64,000 bases of DNA from Timema cristinae. Lineage: Eukaryota > Arthropoda > Insecta > Phasmatodea > Timematidae. The notes beneath the pieces are model-generated. The model made no database searches and had not been told where the DNA came from. It was given only the letters and a program-made list of their open reading frames with translations. Of the stretch, positions 23,286-34,261 are shown piece by piece (the first letter of the stretch is position 1; every line of letters begins with the position of its first letter). The stretch is from the NCBI GenBank assembly GCA_039000515.1, contig JBCFYV010011172.1:75199250-75263249 (forward strand). Direction: 5' to 3'. Both the position numbers and the translations under genes were made by a program.

Positions 23286-24539
23286 ACAAAATTATATATA
23301 AAAATATACTTTAATAATGATGTCAATATAGTGAAAAATAAGAACTGTATGTATATTTTCCAAAACATTCTTAGTTCTATTTTTTTTCCTCCCCCTACCT
23401 TTCTTTCTCCACACTAAGAAAGAAGGAAGGAATGTAATGAATCTCGCTCCTGTTATCAGGTCCACAGAGCCAAGAGAAGGTGGCATACCCGGGTAGCTTG
23501 AGAGAGCGTGTGTTGTTCTTGATTGAATCGTGTTTCGTCGGGGTTTGATAAAAGTGGGGAGGGGAGACGGAGAGCAGATTGAGTTAGACGGAGAGAAAAA
23601 GAGAAAGAGAGATACCTTGTGGCGAAAATATAGGGAAAGGAAAACAAATAAAATGGGAAAATAAGAGGCAAATAAATTAAATCATGCTTGTTTAGTAATA
23701 TTTCTGGTGTTAGCGACTTAGGGTTAAATTAAACAGGAGTGAATATTTTGAAATTTGAGATATCTCAAGTGCATTCTTTCCATTCAAATAGTAAATTTTT
23801 TAAAAAAGGGACATTTTTCGTCTCACATCTCGATTTTTAGAAACATCAAGGCGTCAATCTTCATTTTATTTTAAAAAAAATATCCATAGTAATGTAATTT
23901 TAAAATAAAATCTTAGAGATAATCTAAATTTTAAAAAAAATTCTGTTGCATTTCAATATTCGTTAAGTGACTTGATTTCTAATTTTTATTTATATTTTCC
24001 CTTACTAGGCCTACTTAGGTTTTCACTGAATGATCTTGAAAGAAATTAATCAGAATTTATCAAATTTACTTATATATATTCATGATGGTTATTTAACTTG
24101 AAATAATTAAATACGAATGTAAATTTAACTATAATTTGAGGTTAATTACGCTTATTTAAGAATGCTTATTACATTTAACTTTGTGGGTAAGAAGGGGAGC
24201 TGCCCTAACATACTAGCACTGAAAAAATACAGAACACTACATGGCTTACAAAATAATAAATACAAGATATTACAATGGAACAAATTTGGTAACTAAATAA
24301 TAACAAAGAGAAGAAACAAGAAAATATATGATTCAAAAGTAAACATTATTTAGTGAAGCGTACACAATAAACAAACATAAAGCACTTAGTGATACGGGTG
24401 TTCTTTAAATAGCTGAGTTAAGTTTTCTTTTTATCATAAAAATCAAATTTAAAAAATCTAGAGTTATCGCTAATTATATAATGGTCAGTAATAATATTAA
24501 CAATAGATTATAAATAATAATAACAATAATAACAATAAA
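23286..24539. other. No gene recognised
   Basis: AT-rich intron 1 sequence. A purine-rich stretch at 23560-23660 is open on the minus strand but has no domain. Confidence 0.45.
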
Positions 24540-24770
24540 ATGCACGCACTACTCCCTGAGTAGACTAGACTGCCGATGACAGGGAGATCGAGGTTCAAAT
24601 CTCGGTTGGGTGTACTGAGGATGGCTTTCCAAAATGTTTTTCCACTCTTCTTACACACAAATGTGGGTACACTTCCTCGGACTATAGCCTTTCTAATCCC
24701 TAAAAACCATTAGCGTAATAAGTACATAAGTGTGTAACTTGGGTGGGTAGTAAGATACGGGGCTAAAAAA
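24540..24770 (+). mobile_element. SINE family B, 5'-truncated copy
   Basis: It starts within the head (GAGTAGACTAGACTGCCGAT), has box B AGGTTCAAATCTC, the full body, and the tail TGGGTAGTAAGATACGGGGC plus an A run. Confidence 0.85.
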
Positions 24771-25489
24771 ACAACAATACTAATAACACCAATAACAATC
24801 ATCGCTTTCTCAAACTCTCAAATAAAATAGTCAATATGAATAAACAAATGTATCTAAATAATCTAATAAATAGACTTAATAGGACACAAAGTCCGTTTGA
24901 ACGTATTTTCCATTTGATTGGTTTGAACAGCTGGCACATTATGTTCTGACGAGGTTCCGTGTTTCCAATTACGAGTGACACCCAACACAGAACCGCTCGT
25001 GTTACTCCGACAGTGTCACATGTTGTAATAAGGTATGACATCCACAAGGGGGTAGAGAGCGTCAACAGCCTCTCAACTCGACAGCAGAGCAACGAAACCC
25101 GAGGGCTGTTATTAGAAAAGACAGATTAAAAAAAAAACAATGCTCAACCTATTAATATACAATTCAGAGAAAAAGAGCAAATTTATTCGTAGAGTGAAGT
25201 CGCTTTAGCTAAAGAGCGTACACTTCGTTTACCCTGAATGGTAGCAATATTATTCTGATGAAAAAAACACATCAAGACTCTAGCTTAAAAGATGTAGGCC
25301 TATACCATAGTGGAGTAAGGTAATCTTCCTTGCTACTTTACAGGATAAATGATTGGAGTACGTTAAAATTATTACAAAATTGCTAAACAAATATATTTCT
25401 TTTTAAGGAATATACCCTTAGTTTATCATGTTTGTAAATAATTAAGAACAATCAGTATTTATGGGGACACAGAAACAGGCGTCAGTTTC
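24771..25489. other. No gene recognised
   Basis: Intron 1 sequence. A 97-codon minus-strand open frame at 24799-25092 has no recognisable domain. Confidence 0.45.
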
Positions 25490-25690
25490 ATCCTGTCTGG
25501 TTGTCGATGCTAGTGGGGTTGGGGCTAGAACCTTGGCCGGGTGTGTTCAGGTATTTTTTCTTTAATTGTTTCCCACTGGCCTTCCACGCTAGTGCAGGTA
25601 TATTTATTTTTTAATCCCCCCTCCCTCATCCCTACACTAATAGTGTAAATACCCAGAAAGCCTGGTGAATAAGACCTGGAGTACTAAAAC
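25490..25690 (+). mobile_element. SINE family B, decayed copy
   Basis: 'ctggttgtcgatgctagtgggg' and the box-B-like GGCTAGAACCTTGGCCGGGTG are followed by an eroded body and 'aataagacctggagtactaaaa'. Confidence 0.55.
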
Positions 25691-25847
25691 CATAACTAAG
25701 AACTAGACGACGAATGATTGAAAAGTAAATGTATGTATTGTAAACTTTTACGAAAAAAAAAAGTCCCTACCTACGTTGAGCATTAAAGTAAGCATGGAAA
25801 AGTTCAGTTCCGTGACTCAAACTTATACAGAATTTAATATGTGTACC

Positions 25848-26098
25848 TGATTCGGTGGCCGCATGGTCGAAGGCGTCAGTATCAAAATGGACTAGACTGC
25901 AAGTGACAGGAAGATCTGGGTTTGAATCCCTGCTGGGTGTACTCAGGTTGATTTTTCTGGATGGTTTTCCACATTCCTTACACGCAAATGATGATACACT
26001 TCCTCTGAATTCGACCTTCCTCAACCATAGCATATTAGCGTAGTTAGTAATAATTATGCGTATAGCCTGAACAGATAGTATATAGAGTGCTAAAAAAA
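25848..26098 (+). mobile_element. SINE family B, full-length copy
   Basis: Head TCGGTGGCCGCATGGTCGAA, box B GGTTTGAATCCC, full body, and tail ending 'atagtatatagagtgctaaaaaa'. This is one of the most complete copies, but its tail is more diverged. Confidence 0.85.
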
Positions 26099-26207
26099 TT
26101 AAGCTCACAGTGGATTGTTCTGATATAAGATGTGTACTAATATTATTTTCTTGTTCATATGGCCTATTCTTTTAAATCTATGAGTGGTTTTATAGCATAG
26201 TCTAATG

Positions 26208-28184
26208 CAGAGGTCAGCAACAAGTCGATCGCACAGAATTTTTCAGTCCATCGTACAAGAAAACTACATCATATTTAAAAGTTGATCTTTGGATCTTCTA
26301 AACATAAAAATACATAACATTCTTTCAAATAATTTTTGAGAGTGATCAAAATAACCTCGACCGGTCATTAATTTTCAGTCATGATTTTATTGTATTTACG
26401 TCTTAGTGGCGATGTTTGTAAAAAGAAAAAACTGAGAGCGAGAGAGATGCAAGTCAGAGATGTGCAAGTGCAGGTTTAGGATCTGATATTGACAGCAGAT
26501 CCAAGCTGTTTTTTTAAAGGTTAGTTTTGTTTCAAAGTTTAGCGCTGTTAACCTACCTATATTCCTGGATAGACTTTGGCTTTTAGCGTAGGGGTTTTAT
26601 GCAATTGTAGCTTCATTCAAAGTTTTGGAAGTGCTGGCTAAGAAGAAAAAAGCTTTCACCGAAGGTGAGTTCATGGAGCAGGCTACTGCAGAAATATTTT
26701 TTGGATTCAAAATAAAGAGAAGAGAAGATATTAACTACTACTGATTCTGTACAAATAGCAGCGTAACAAGTGACACGTCTATTCGAGCTCATTGTCACAG
26801 ATGTCATTATAGGACTTAAGGCAGATGTAGACTCCTTTTCTTTCCTAACAGTTTACAGATGGTTGAATTAAATGGTATGGTTGGACCTACAACAGTTCAA
26901 CCAAGCATTTTTTTTAAAAGAGCTTCAATGGTTTTTCAAGTAAATTTGAATTTAAAAAAAAATTATACTTATAGCCGGAACAACTACAGGAATAGATATG
27001 TTTCAAAATTAATTAATCTTTTGATAAAGGACATTTTTCCTATTAAAAAATCAGCCAGCATAACCATAGAGGGTACTCGTTAATTGACAGACATTCATTA
27101 TAGCTTTATTTAATCATGCCAAACAGATTAACGGTTTAATTCATTTAAAGAATTTGAGTGTTTAAGTCACGCTTAACCTCTTTGCGGAAAATTCTTAGTT
27201 ATGAAGAGTGTCAAGGTTGTTTAGGAACTGTAAACAGCACCCTAGGATTAAAAATGGAGATTGTTCAGAGAATATACAGAAGAACTGGACTATCAGTTCG
27301 GAGAGAAACTTCTTCACACGGATGTTTGTTTGCTAAGTAAATGCAAAAAGTCCTTCAGCCATTTAAAGATCTGATTCCTCAAATAACATATTATCTAAAC
27401 GAAATGGATATGACCCATAGCTGAAGGATCCGGGATCGCTAATATAGTTTGCATTTCTTCTTGATACCACCAATGAACTAGCTTTGGAACTGAAAGGTAA
27501 ATACAAAAAATTATAAAACTAATTTCTGCAATTTAACCATTTTCAGGAAATTGACATTGTGAAGGACCAATTTTCTTAAAAAAGATTAAAAACCCTTTAC
27601 TTTCTTTAAAATGTTAATTAATGAGTTTGATTACAAAACTTTGAGCAGGGAAAACAACTCAAAATGATGAATCATCTGAGAGCTGGGTTTGCTTGAAAAC
27701 TCACGAGTTTTGTAAAACTAGAACCAGTTTCAAGCTTTGTTTAAAAAAAACTAATGTTCTCCTTGTTATGTTGAAGATACATCTTAAGAAGTTCATTCTG
27801 TCTTTATATCATTAATTATTGATATAATTAATTATCATAGAATTATGTTGAACTGGAAACACTTTGCCATTAGCGACCATCCAGTATTTAAAAGTATCCA
27901 CGTTTCTTATGTTTCACAATAGTTATATACCGGTTACGCAGTTCTATAATATTTATAAGACAAATAGGTAGTTCAATTTGAAAATATACATTTTATTTGT
28001 GCTATATTTGTTTTCTCTATAAGAGGGAACATAAGTATTGAGAAAAGAATGAATTCAAGGAAAATATAAGAGATGTAGACGGAGAAAAAAAACACCTTAA
28101 TTATAGTAGAGAAACAATGGGTGATCATGGTACCTTTGATAGGTTTGTAAGTCGAGCGGGGCCCATACAGGCTGCCGACCCATG
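26208..28184 (+). mobile_element. hAT-superfamily transposon relic with 8-bp target duplication
   Basis: The left end CAGAGGTCAGCAAC (26208-26221) matches the CAGRGGT-type ends of hAT elements. The right end (CTGCCGACCCATG to 28184) is its diverged inverse. Imperfect 8-bp duplications GTCTAATG (26200-26207) and ATCTAGTG (28185-28192) agree at 6 of 8 positions, the duplication length expected for hAT. Transposase fragments lie inside. Confidence 0.7.
26610..27640 (+). pseudogene. hAT transposase pseudogene (ZBED5/GTF2IRD2-like)
   Basis: Plus-strand fragments follow the order of the hAT transposase. FKVLEVLAKKKKAFTEGEF (26615-26675) matches the 'KHKKPFSEGE' region before the catalytic core. 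SKLINLLIKDIFPIKK (about 27005-27050) may come from the same or a nested hAT copy. FKDLIPQITYYLNEMDM (27361-27410) with 'FLLDTTNELALELKGK' (27452-27500) matches the segment before the C-terminal dimerisation domain. Many stops and frame changes separate them, and the DDE residues cannot be traced. Confidence 0.6.
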
Positions 28185-28192
28185 ATCTAGTG

Positions 28193-28492
28193 TTTAGGGG
28201 TGAGGGCGGTAGTTTAAATTAAGTGCACTCACATTAGCACAGGCAAAGAATGGAAAAATAAAAGGTATGGATCACTTCTGAGGCACCATACCCCAAAGTG
28301 CATCCAGCCGAGGTCCGATCGCCGGCATGTGGTAATGGCAACAACTATGTTGGCAAAAAAAAGACCCCAATAACAGCCTGTCATAATTGATTCCCAGTCT
28401 CCTGATCTAGGGCCAGCAGAGTTACCCTGTCACTCTTGGGTAATTAAGGTGGCTCTTTAGTCCAACCCTCTGGAGTGATTAAGCCACACAAT
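28193..28492. other. Unassigned intron sequence
   Basis: No gene is visible. It contains homeodomain-type cores ('gggtaattaagg', 'agtgattaagcc') just before repeat family C copy 2. Confidence 0.35.
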
Positions 28493-28905
28493 GGAGCCAC
28501 CTACTGAGACGCTGAAACGCATTGTATATGTCCAGAAATCTCACGTTATTTATGAAGTGGTTTGTTATTTGAAAATATGGTTCACGCCAAAATTGATGGA
28601 AAGGGTATCAACATGTCCTTATAAAAATAATCAAATTATATTTTAAATTTTATATTTAAAAAAAAGCATTGGGAAAGGGGGAAATTAGCTCATTTCATAA
28701 GAAATGTGTCAGTTCTGAGAATAAAGTAAATGGTTAGAAACATAGATCTAGTCTTCCTCAAATAAATTAAGTAGTTTGTTAACATGTTCACAACAGAACA
28801 TTCTAAGATAGTTGAGGATGGTTTGAGTGGTTCTGAGGTTTAATAACTTCCATTTTTATAATAAATATCACAGTGTAAGGATATTTCCTTTGTAATAGGT
28901 TGCGC
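28493..28905 (+). repeat. Dispersed repeat family C, copy 2
   Basis: It is colinear with 2838-3235: GTCCAGAAATC, 'acgttattta', 'gtttgttatt', 'ggttcacgcc', 'agctcatttc', 'ggttagaaacat', 'cttcctcaaat' and 'acattctaagatag' occur in the same order and spacing. Confidence 0.5.
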
Positions 28906-29165
28906 CCTTAACGGTCAGGGCCACGTACATTCTGCTGATTGGAGTTCTCGTGCCAATTAGGGTCATATGTGGACCACAAGCATGAAGCTGCAGTTAATTG
29001 GTGTTTAATTAGACTCTCCTGTGCATATTAAGGGGTCGATGATTATTTGAGGACACGATTCTTGTTATCAACATTCCATAAACAAGTAATGAAAGTATCG
29101 ATTATTCCAGCGTAGCGGAGGCTGCGTCCTTCATTGATTAGAGGAATATAATTAGCCAAAACTCG
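28906..29165. promoter_or_regulatory. Candidate intronic enhancer (motif cluster)
   Basis: This unique, non-coding stretch has closely spaced motifs. Homeodomain cores are 'gccaattag' and TTAATTGGTGTTTAATTAG (29000s). CATATGTGGACCACAA combines an E-box with a Runx-type site. 'gttatcaacattcc' gives a GATA/TEAD-like pair, and GATA-like 'ttgattag' occurs near the end. The density resembles conserved developmental enhancers. Conservation has not been tested. Confidence 0.3.
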
Positions 29166-29194
29166 CCTTTGAAAATCGTACTAGTTTGAGTCCG

Positions 29195-29300
29195 CACCAG
29201 GCACGTGGACGAAGGTATAATTGTTTTGACTGGTTGGAACGTAGGAGGGAGGACGGGTTTCACACCCCAGCTGGTTGTACTGAGGTAGTTTTTAACCGAG
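29195..29300 (+). mobile_element. SINE family B, head fragment
   Basis: 'ggcacgtggacgaagg' and the box-B-like GGGTTTCACACCCCAGCTGG are followed by 'tgtactgaggtagtttt'. The rest of the copy is missing. Confidence 0.45.
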
Positions 29301-29377
29301 TGAAGTGAAGTTCTAGTTTAACTTGATCATGTGGCAATTCGTCGGTTTGTCTCTCTGTTCGGATGTTTGTCACGAGA

Positions 29378-29665
29378 TAACTGACAAATACGTGGAACAA
29401 TTTAGTTAAATTTGGCCGTAACATTATTTAAATCTAGTATGGACAATTTATGAACATGGGTTTTCAAGATGGCTATCCATTTTAAAATGGCGGCTACTCA
29501 AAAATATGTATGTTAGTTGGTATTTTACATTATAACTGACAAATGCGTGGAGCAATTTTAAACAAATTTGGTAGGAATATTTTTTAAACGTAGGCAAAAC
29601 TAAGTATATACCTAGTTTTTAAGTCTGGCTATCCGTTTAAATATGGCGGCTGCTCGGAAGGTTTT
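29378..29665 (+). repeat. Two-copy direct duplication of about 150 bp
   Basis: The blocks ACTGACAAATACGTGGAACA / ACTGACAAATGCGTGGAGCA and 'ggctatccattttaaaatggcggct' / 'ggctatccgtttaaatatggcggct' recur once in the same order. This indicates a diverged tandem duplication or a two-unit dispersed repeat. Confidence 0.7.
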
Positions 29666-30380
29666 TGTTTAACAACTCATCTCCAATTATTTGAGTGTAT
29701 ATTTCTAAGCAATCAATCGAGTATTTCGGGATTAGTTCTATCATTTCTGACATATATTGTGAGAATGACTTTTTATACTACGTGAATCATGGTTATAATC
29801 CATAAACTTAATTTACTATTAAATATACTATTGATTTATTTTCTGTTTAACTTGATCACAAAGGAAAAATATATATTGTACTTTAAATCCAAAGAGACAG
29901 AGCCACCCTTATTGGGGAGCAAACGGCTCAGCCTCACAGGACCCTGTTATTTGGGGGGCTCCGTGCTTGCCTAGGTGACAGAGGGGAAAACAAGATGGGG
30001 TGGGAATTTTTTTTACTTGCACGCTCGTATAGTAGGCTCCCTGTATAAGCGATCTACCACATATTGTCAGATTGTAAAAACAAACAAAAACACATAATCA
30101 TGTGGTTTGATTTATTATACGAGGGAAACGAGCTCTCACCTTAACGCTATCGATTTGCACTTGTCTGTGGTGGACATATATCTCTATAAATTTTGAACGC
30201 ATTAACCGATGTAATTTAAACTCATCACAGTTTTTTTTTAAATCTTCAAACAGATAACCTTTTGGGGAAGAAAATCTAAATAAAGGTTAAGGAGAAATTA
30301 ACCCTTATATGTATAAACATACGGCTCATAGCATTAATATATTATATGTACTTACCTTTCCGGCATTTACTGTATAAAGA
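29666..30380. other. No gene recognised
   Basis: AT-rich intron 1 sequence. Confidence 0.45.
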
Positions 30381-30384
30381 AATT

Positions 30385-30565
30385 GCATTAATCGGTCCGC
30401 GTTGGGCGTCGTTTAAAACGTTACGGATTGGCGATGGGCGCCGGTTGAAATGATAACGTTTAATCAGCTGATAATTGCCCCGTGATCGAGCACTAATTAA
30501 AACGGTATGGTATTTTAATGATGTAATTGGTATTTATAGCCCCGTGATCGAGCGCCAATTATATT
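30385..30565. promoter_or_regulatory. Candidate intronic regulatory element with duplicated core
   Basis: The phrase GCCCCGTGATCGAGCAC followed by TAATTA (30477-30500) returns as GCCCCGTGATCGAGCGC followed by CAATTA (about 60 bp later). It lies next to CpG-rich DNA ('gggcgtcgtttaaaacgttacgg') and E-box/homeodomain cores ('aatcagctgataatt'). No coding frame covers it. The role is inferred. Confidence 0.3.
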
Positions 30566-31384
30566 GATACGGAATTATGTGTGATATGTTAATTTAATAA
30601 ATAATACCTTTAATGTTGCACACGATTTATTAAAGTTATTTTACCTTCGGCACTGAAGATATAAGTTTATATGATACAGCTTAGTTGAACTACAGAATTC
30701 AGTTAGTGGCCCTGTGAATTACTGTCTTTGATACAAAGTTTTTTGTGTGGTGGTGTTCACTTTAATGGATTCATACGCACAAGCAGCTTATATATAACCT
30801 ACCCCTTGCCCCTTGGACCTCTCGTGACCAGTGTCAGAACCAACAAATTGAAAGAGTCCTGGCGACAGGTGATATGAAGGCTAGCTTCCTATTGGGTAGA
30901 GGGAGCTAGCATCACTTGCTTTTTTGGTAAATACTACGGAGTTGATTTTGTTTTAATGGTGCAATATATTTCCATAAGTTCTGAAAAGTGTGTGATTCTC
31001 CATGGATGAAGTGTTGAAAGTATATTTTACATTACAATACTTTAAATAAAAATGCACTTCATCCATGACTTTTTACATGTATGAAAAGGGTTCAAATCAG
31101 TATCGTCACAACTGATACCATATACGGCTGAAAATCGGTATGTAAGTGCAAACTACTGTAATAATATAAATACAAAATTTAATTTTTAAATAATTATTCA
31201 AGTTAAGGTGAGGGGCTATGAGGCAGATAACCGGGGGCCCCGAAAACGAGGTTTGCCTTTGGCTCCACGTCTGATAAGGGTATCCTTGCAAGGAAAATCA
31301 TAGGAACTATTTTAACTTCTGTAATAGCGATAATAGCGTGGAGGTAGTGAGGTATAAAATTCATATAACTACTATCTTAGTTTT
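30566..31384. other. No gene recognised
   Basis: Intron 1 sequence with no recognisable coding or RNA gene. Confidence 0.45.
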
Positions 31385-31520
31385 AAATATCTTTTCCACT
31401 TTCAATGCAGAGGATATTAGCACAATTTCTCTAAATTCTCCCTTCCATAGCCTTAAAACTCATTAGTCTAAATTTGGCGAAAGCTCCAAGGGGTAGTAAG
31501 ACACTACGCAAAAAAAAAAC
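31385..31520 (+). mobile_element. SINE family B, 3' fragment
   Basis: Body 'ttttccactttcaatgcagagg' and 'ttctctaaattctcccttcc' lead to the tail GGGGTAGTAAGACACTACGC and an A run. Confidence 0.6.
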
Positions 31521-32129
31521 AAAATAATATAATAAACAGAAACATTGAGCTATTTAGTAAACATGTTAAAATAGAACCGCTATATTGAGTTTGTATTGCT
31601 TTATTTATCTTTTTTAAATCTATAAAATTCTTGTTTTTCAAAAATTATAAATCAAAACACAGTGGAGTGAAAATAGTTGAAATTTTAATTTATTTGTAAT
31701 CCGAACACACACAAACCTATATCTATGTTCCGGAAACACGAACTATCCGCAATATGTCCACTGCACAGTTGCCACAACTGCAAGGTCTACTTAAATGTCA
31801 TAATAAAAGTAGATCTTGACTGGTGTCCCAGTGAATTAACAACGAGTATTTCAGATTACAAGGTGGGATCATGCCCAGAAATATGACAGAAAGTGTCGTG
31901 TCCACGTTATGTTGAACATGGTGGGTATTTCAATTTGCCTCTTGTGGAGCTGTGGAATCAATAAACCGTGAATATGCAAATACGCTCTGGTGTTCGTGCG
32001 TTGAGGCCCGTTACATTGTTCTGCCGGGTAATCCTGAGACAGAAGCAGGGAATGTTATTAATCAGAATAGTACACTCAGTTTACAAACAAAGTGGGTGGG
32101 AGAGAAAGATCGAATAAAGGGATCACCCA
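31521..32129. other. No gene recognised
   Basis: Intron 1 sequence just upstream of the tandem arrays. Confidence 0.45.
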
Positions 32130-32935
32130 CACTAGCGCTTGCAATGCAAAGTCCAGGTACAGGAAAGCATGTATTCTACACTGGTACAGCCAAGCATATA
32201 TCCTACCAAGGCACAAACACGTGTATTTTAATCATTCACGGCCAAGCATGTATTCTACCTTGGAATAATCAAGCATGCATTGTACTCGAGCCTGACCAGC
32301 ATGTGTTCTAACAAAACACAAACAAACACGTCTTCTACCCTGGTACAGCCAAGCATGTATCCCACCAAGGCACAAACACATGTATCTTAATCATTCACGG
32401 CCAATCATGTTTTCTACTCTCACATCCAAGCATGTATTCTACCAAGACATAAACATGTATTCTAACCATTCATAGCCAAGTATTTATTCTACCCAGTCAC
32501 AACCAATTATGTATTGTAGCCGAGCACTGGCCAGCATGTATTCTAGCAACATACAAACACACAATTATTCTAATCATTCACTGACAAGCATGTATTCTAC
32601 TCATTTACATCCAAGCATGTATTCTACTGTCACAACCAAGAATGCATTCTACTCTAGCACAACCAAGCATGTATTTTACACGATCCCAGCCAAGCATGTA
32701 TTTTACCCAGTCATGGCCAAGTATGTATTCTACCTTAGCACTGACCAGCGTGTATTCTACCAAGACACAAACATGTATTCTAACCATTCACTTCCAAACA
32801 TGTATTAGACCTTGTCACAGGCAAGTATGTATTCTACCATGACATAGCCAAGCCTATATCCTATCAGGTCAAAGCCAAGAATGTATTATATCCAGTCACA
32901 ACCAAGCAGATATACTACCTGGTTACAGAATATGT
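32130..32935 (+). repeat. Degenerate ~30-bp minisatellite upstream of exon B
   Basis: The phrase (A)GCATGTATTCTAC recurs irregularly about every 28-35 bp, each followed by 'ccnnnnacannccaa'. Units differ strongly in length and sequence, so the array is old. Open frames on both strands are by-products. It directly abuts the younger 46/52-bp array. Confidence 0.85.
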
Positions 32936-32947
32936 TATGAGAGTCAG

Positions 32948-33648
32948 TCCCTAGTGACATATTGCTACGATTGTTGTCTAACTGAACTCTTTGTCCCTAG
33001 TGACATATCGCTACGATTGTTGTCTAACTTAACTCTTTGTCTTTGTCCATAGTGACATATTGCTACGATTGTTGTCTAACTGAACTCTTTGTCCCTAGTG
33101 ACATATCGCTACGATTGTTGTCTAACTGAACTCTTTGTCCCTAGTGACATATTGCTACGATTGTTGTCTAACTTAACTCTTTGTCTTTGTCCCTAGTGAC
33201 ATATCGCTACGATTGTTGTCTAACTTAACTCTTTGTCTTTGTCCCTAGTGACATATTGCTACGATTGTTGTCTAACTGAACTCTTTGTCCCTAGTGACAT
33301 ATTGCTACGATTGTTGTCTAACTGAACTCTTTGTCCCTAGTGGCATATCACTACGATTGTTGCCCAACTGAACTCTTTGTCCCTAGTGACATATCACTAC
33401 GATTGTTGCCAACTGAACTCTTTGTCCCTAGTGACATATCACTACGATTGTTGCCCAACTGAACTCTTTGTCCCTAGTGGCATATCACTACGATTGTTGC
33501 CCAACTGAACTCTTTGTCCCTAGTGACATATCACTACGATTGTTGCCAACTGAACTCTTTGTCCCTAGTGACATATCGCTACGATTGTTGTCTAACTTAA
33601 CTCTTTGTCTTTGTCCCTAGTGACTATCGCTGAACTCTTTGTCCCTAG
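32948..33648 (+). repeat. 46/52-bp minisatellite made of 3' splice sites
   Basis: There are 14 full units and one truncated unit. The 46-bp form starts TGACATATTGCTACGATTGT and continues 'tgtctaactgaactctttgtccctag'. The 52-bp form has an extra CTTTGT in the pyrimidine tract. Each unit has a branch-point-like CTAAC 19 bases before the terminal G of the AG, a pyrimidine tract CTCTTTGTCC and a terminal CTAG. The last unit's CCCTAG (33643-33648) is the 3' splice site facing exon B, so exon and array meet with no gap. Confidence 0.95.
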
Positions 33649-33787
33649 GAGTGTCTTCCGTCAGTTCCGCGACCAACGCCAGCCAGAGTTCCAGCAAGTC
33701 GGTAAATGTTCTGGGAGCTCCAGACTGGGCTGCTACCCGCGCCAGCCCACAGGCTCCCTGCGCCGATCGCAGACCCAAGCCATGAAG
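33649..33787 (+). CDS. RING-finger protein, exon B
   Basis: This is the middle exon of the RING gene. The donor is ATGAAG|GTACTC (GT at 33788). Two starts are possible. With the acceptor at 33648, exon A's last base joins GA and the beginning reads GVSSVSSATNASQSSSKSVN, a natural continuation of the Ser-rich linker. That frame stops at TGA just before the donor and is one base out with exon C. With the acceptor at 33620, inside the final truncated repeat unit, the exon is 33621-33787. It then reads TIAELFVPRSVFRQFRDQ... to RRSQTQAMK and joins exon C in frame (LRLQEYKEP). Either the array acceptor is used, or the exon has a one-base error in the assembly or allele. That this is an exon is well supported by the context and donor. 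Its exact start is not. Confidence 0.65.
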
Positions 33788-34260
33788 GTACTCACACTCT
33801 AAGGTCGGCATGGTTGTCTCAAGACTTTTGGAATTTTAGAATATATCTTTCGTTTCGGACATAGTGCTATTTTATTAATATTTAATTGAGTAGTAGGCTA
33901 GCATGTATCATTTTTATTTTATGATCGTATATCTTATCTATTTTTTGAATAGTTTGGTTTTATTTCCTGATACTGGATACAGTAAAAAAATTAACCTTGA
34001 AACATTGGGGAACGGATTATTATTTTTAAGGTAATAACACAATTGAAATCTAGAAATTCTATATGAGCCAAGTACCAAAAAGTTGTTTTTAGTTATTAAA
34101 TAAAAAGGGTTTAATATTATTATAAAACATTAAATTGAACAACGTTCAACATGTGGCAACAAGCTACTTGTTTTGTGTTGTATTTTATTTTATTTTAAAT
34201 TATTAGGTCTAGCACCACGATTAGCAGGGTAAGGTGGATAAAGGTAAGTAGATGGTTGGG
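33788..34260. other. No gene recognised
   Basis: AT-rich start of intron 2. Confidence 0.5.
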
Positions 34261-34261
34261 T

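Noticed and set aside
23456..23671. 71-codon minus-strand open frame in purine-rich DNA
   Set aside because: It has low-complexity composition and no domain, and is probably chance.
32948..33620. CRISPR-like array (regular repeats of about 46 bp)
   Set aside because: The units are directly adjacent with no unique spacers, and the genome is a eukaryote's.
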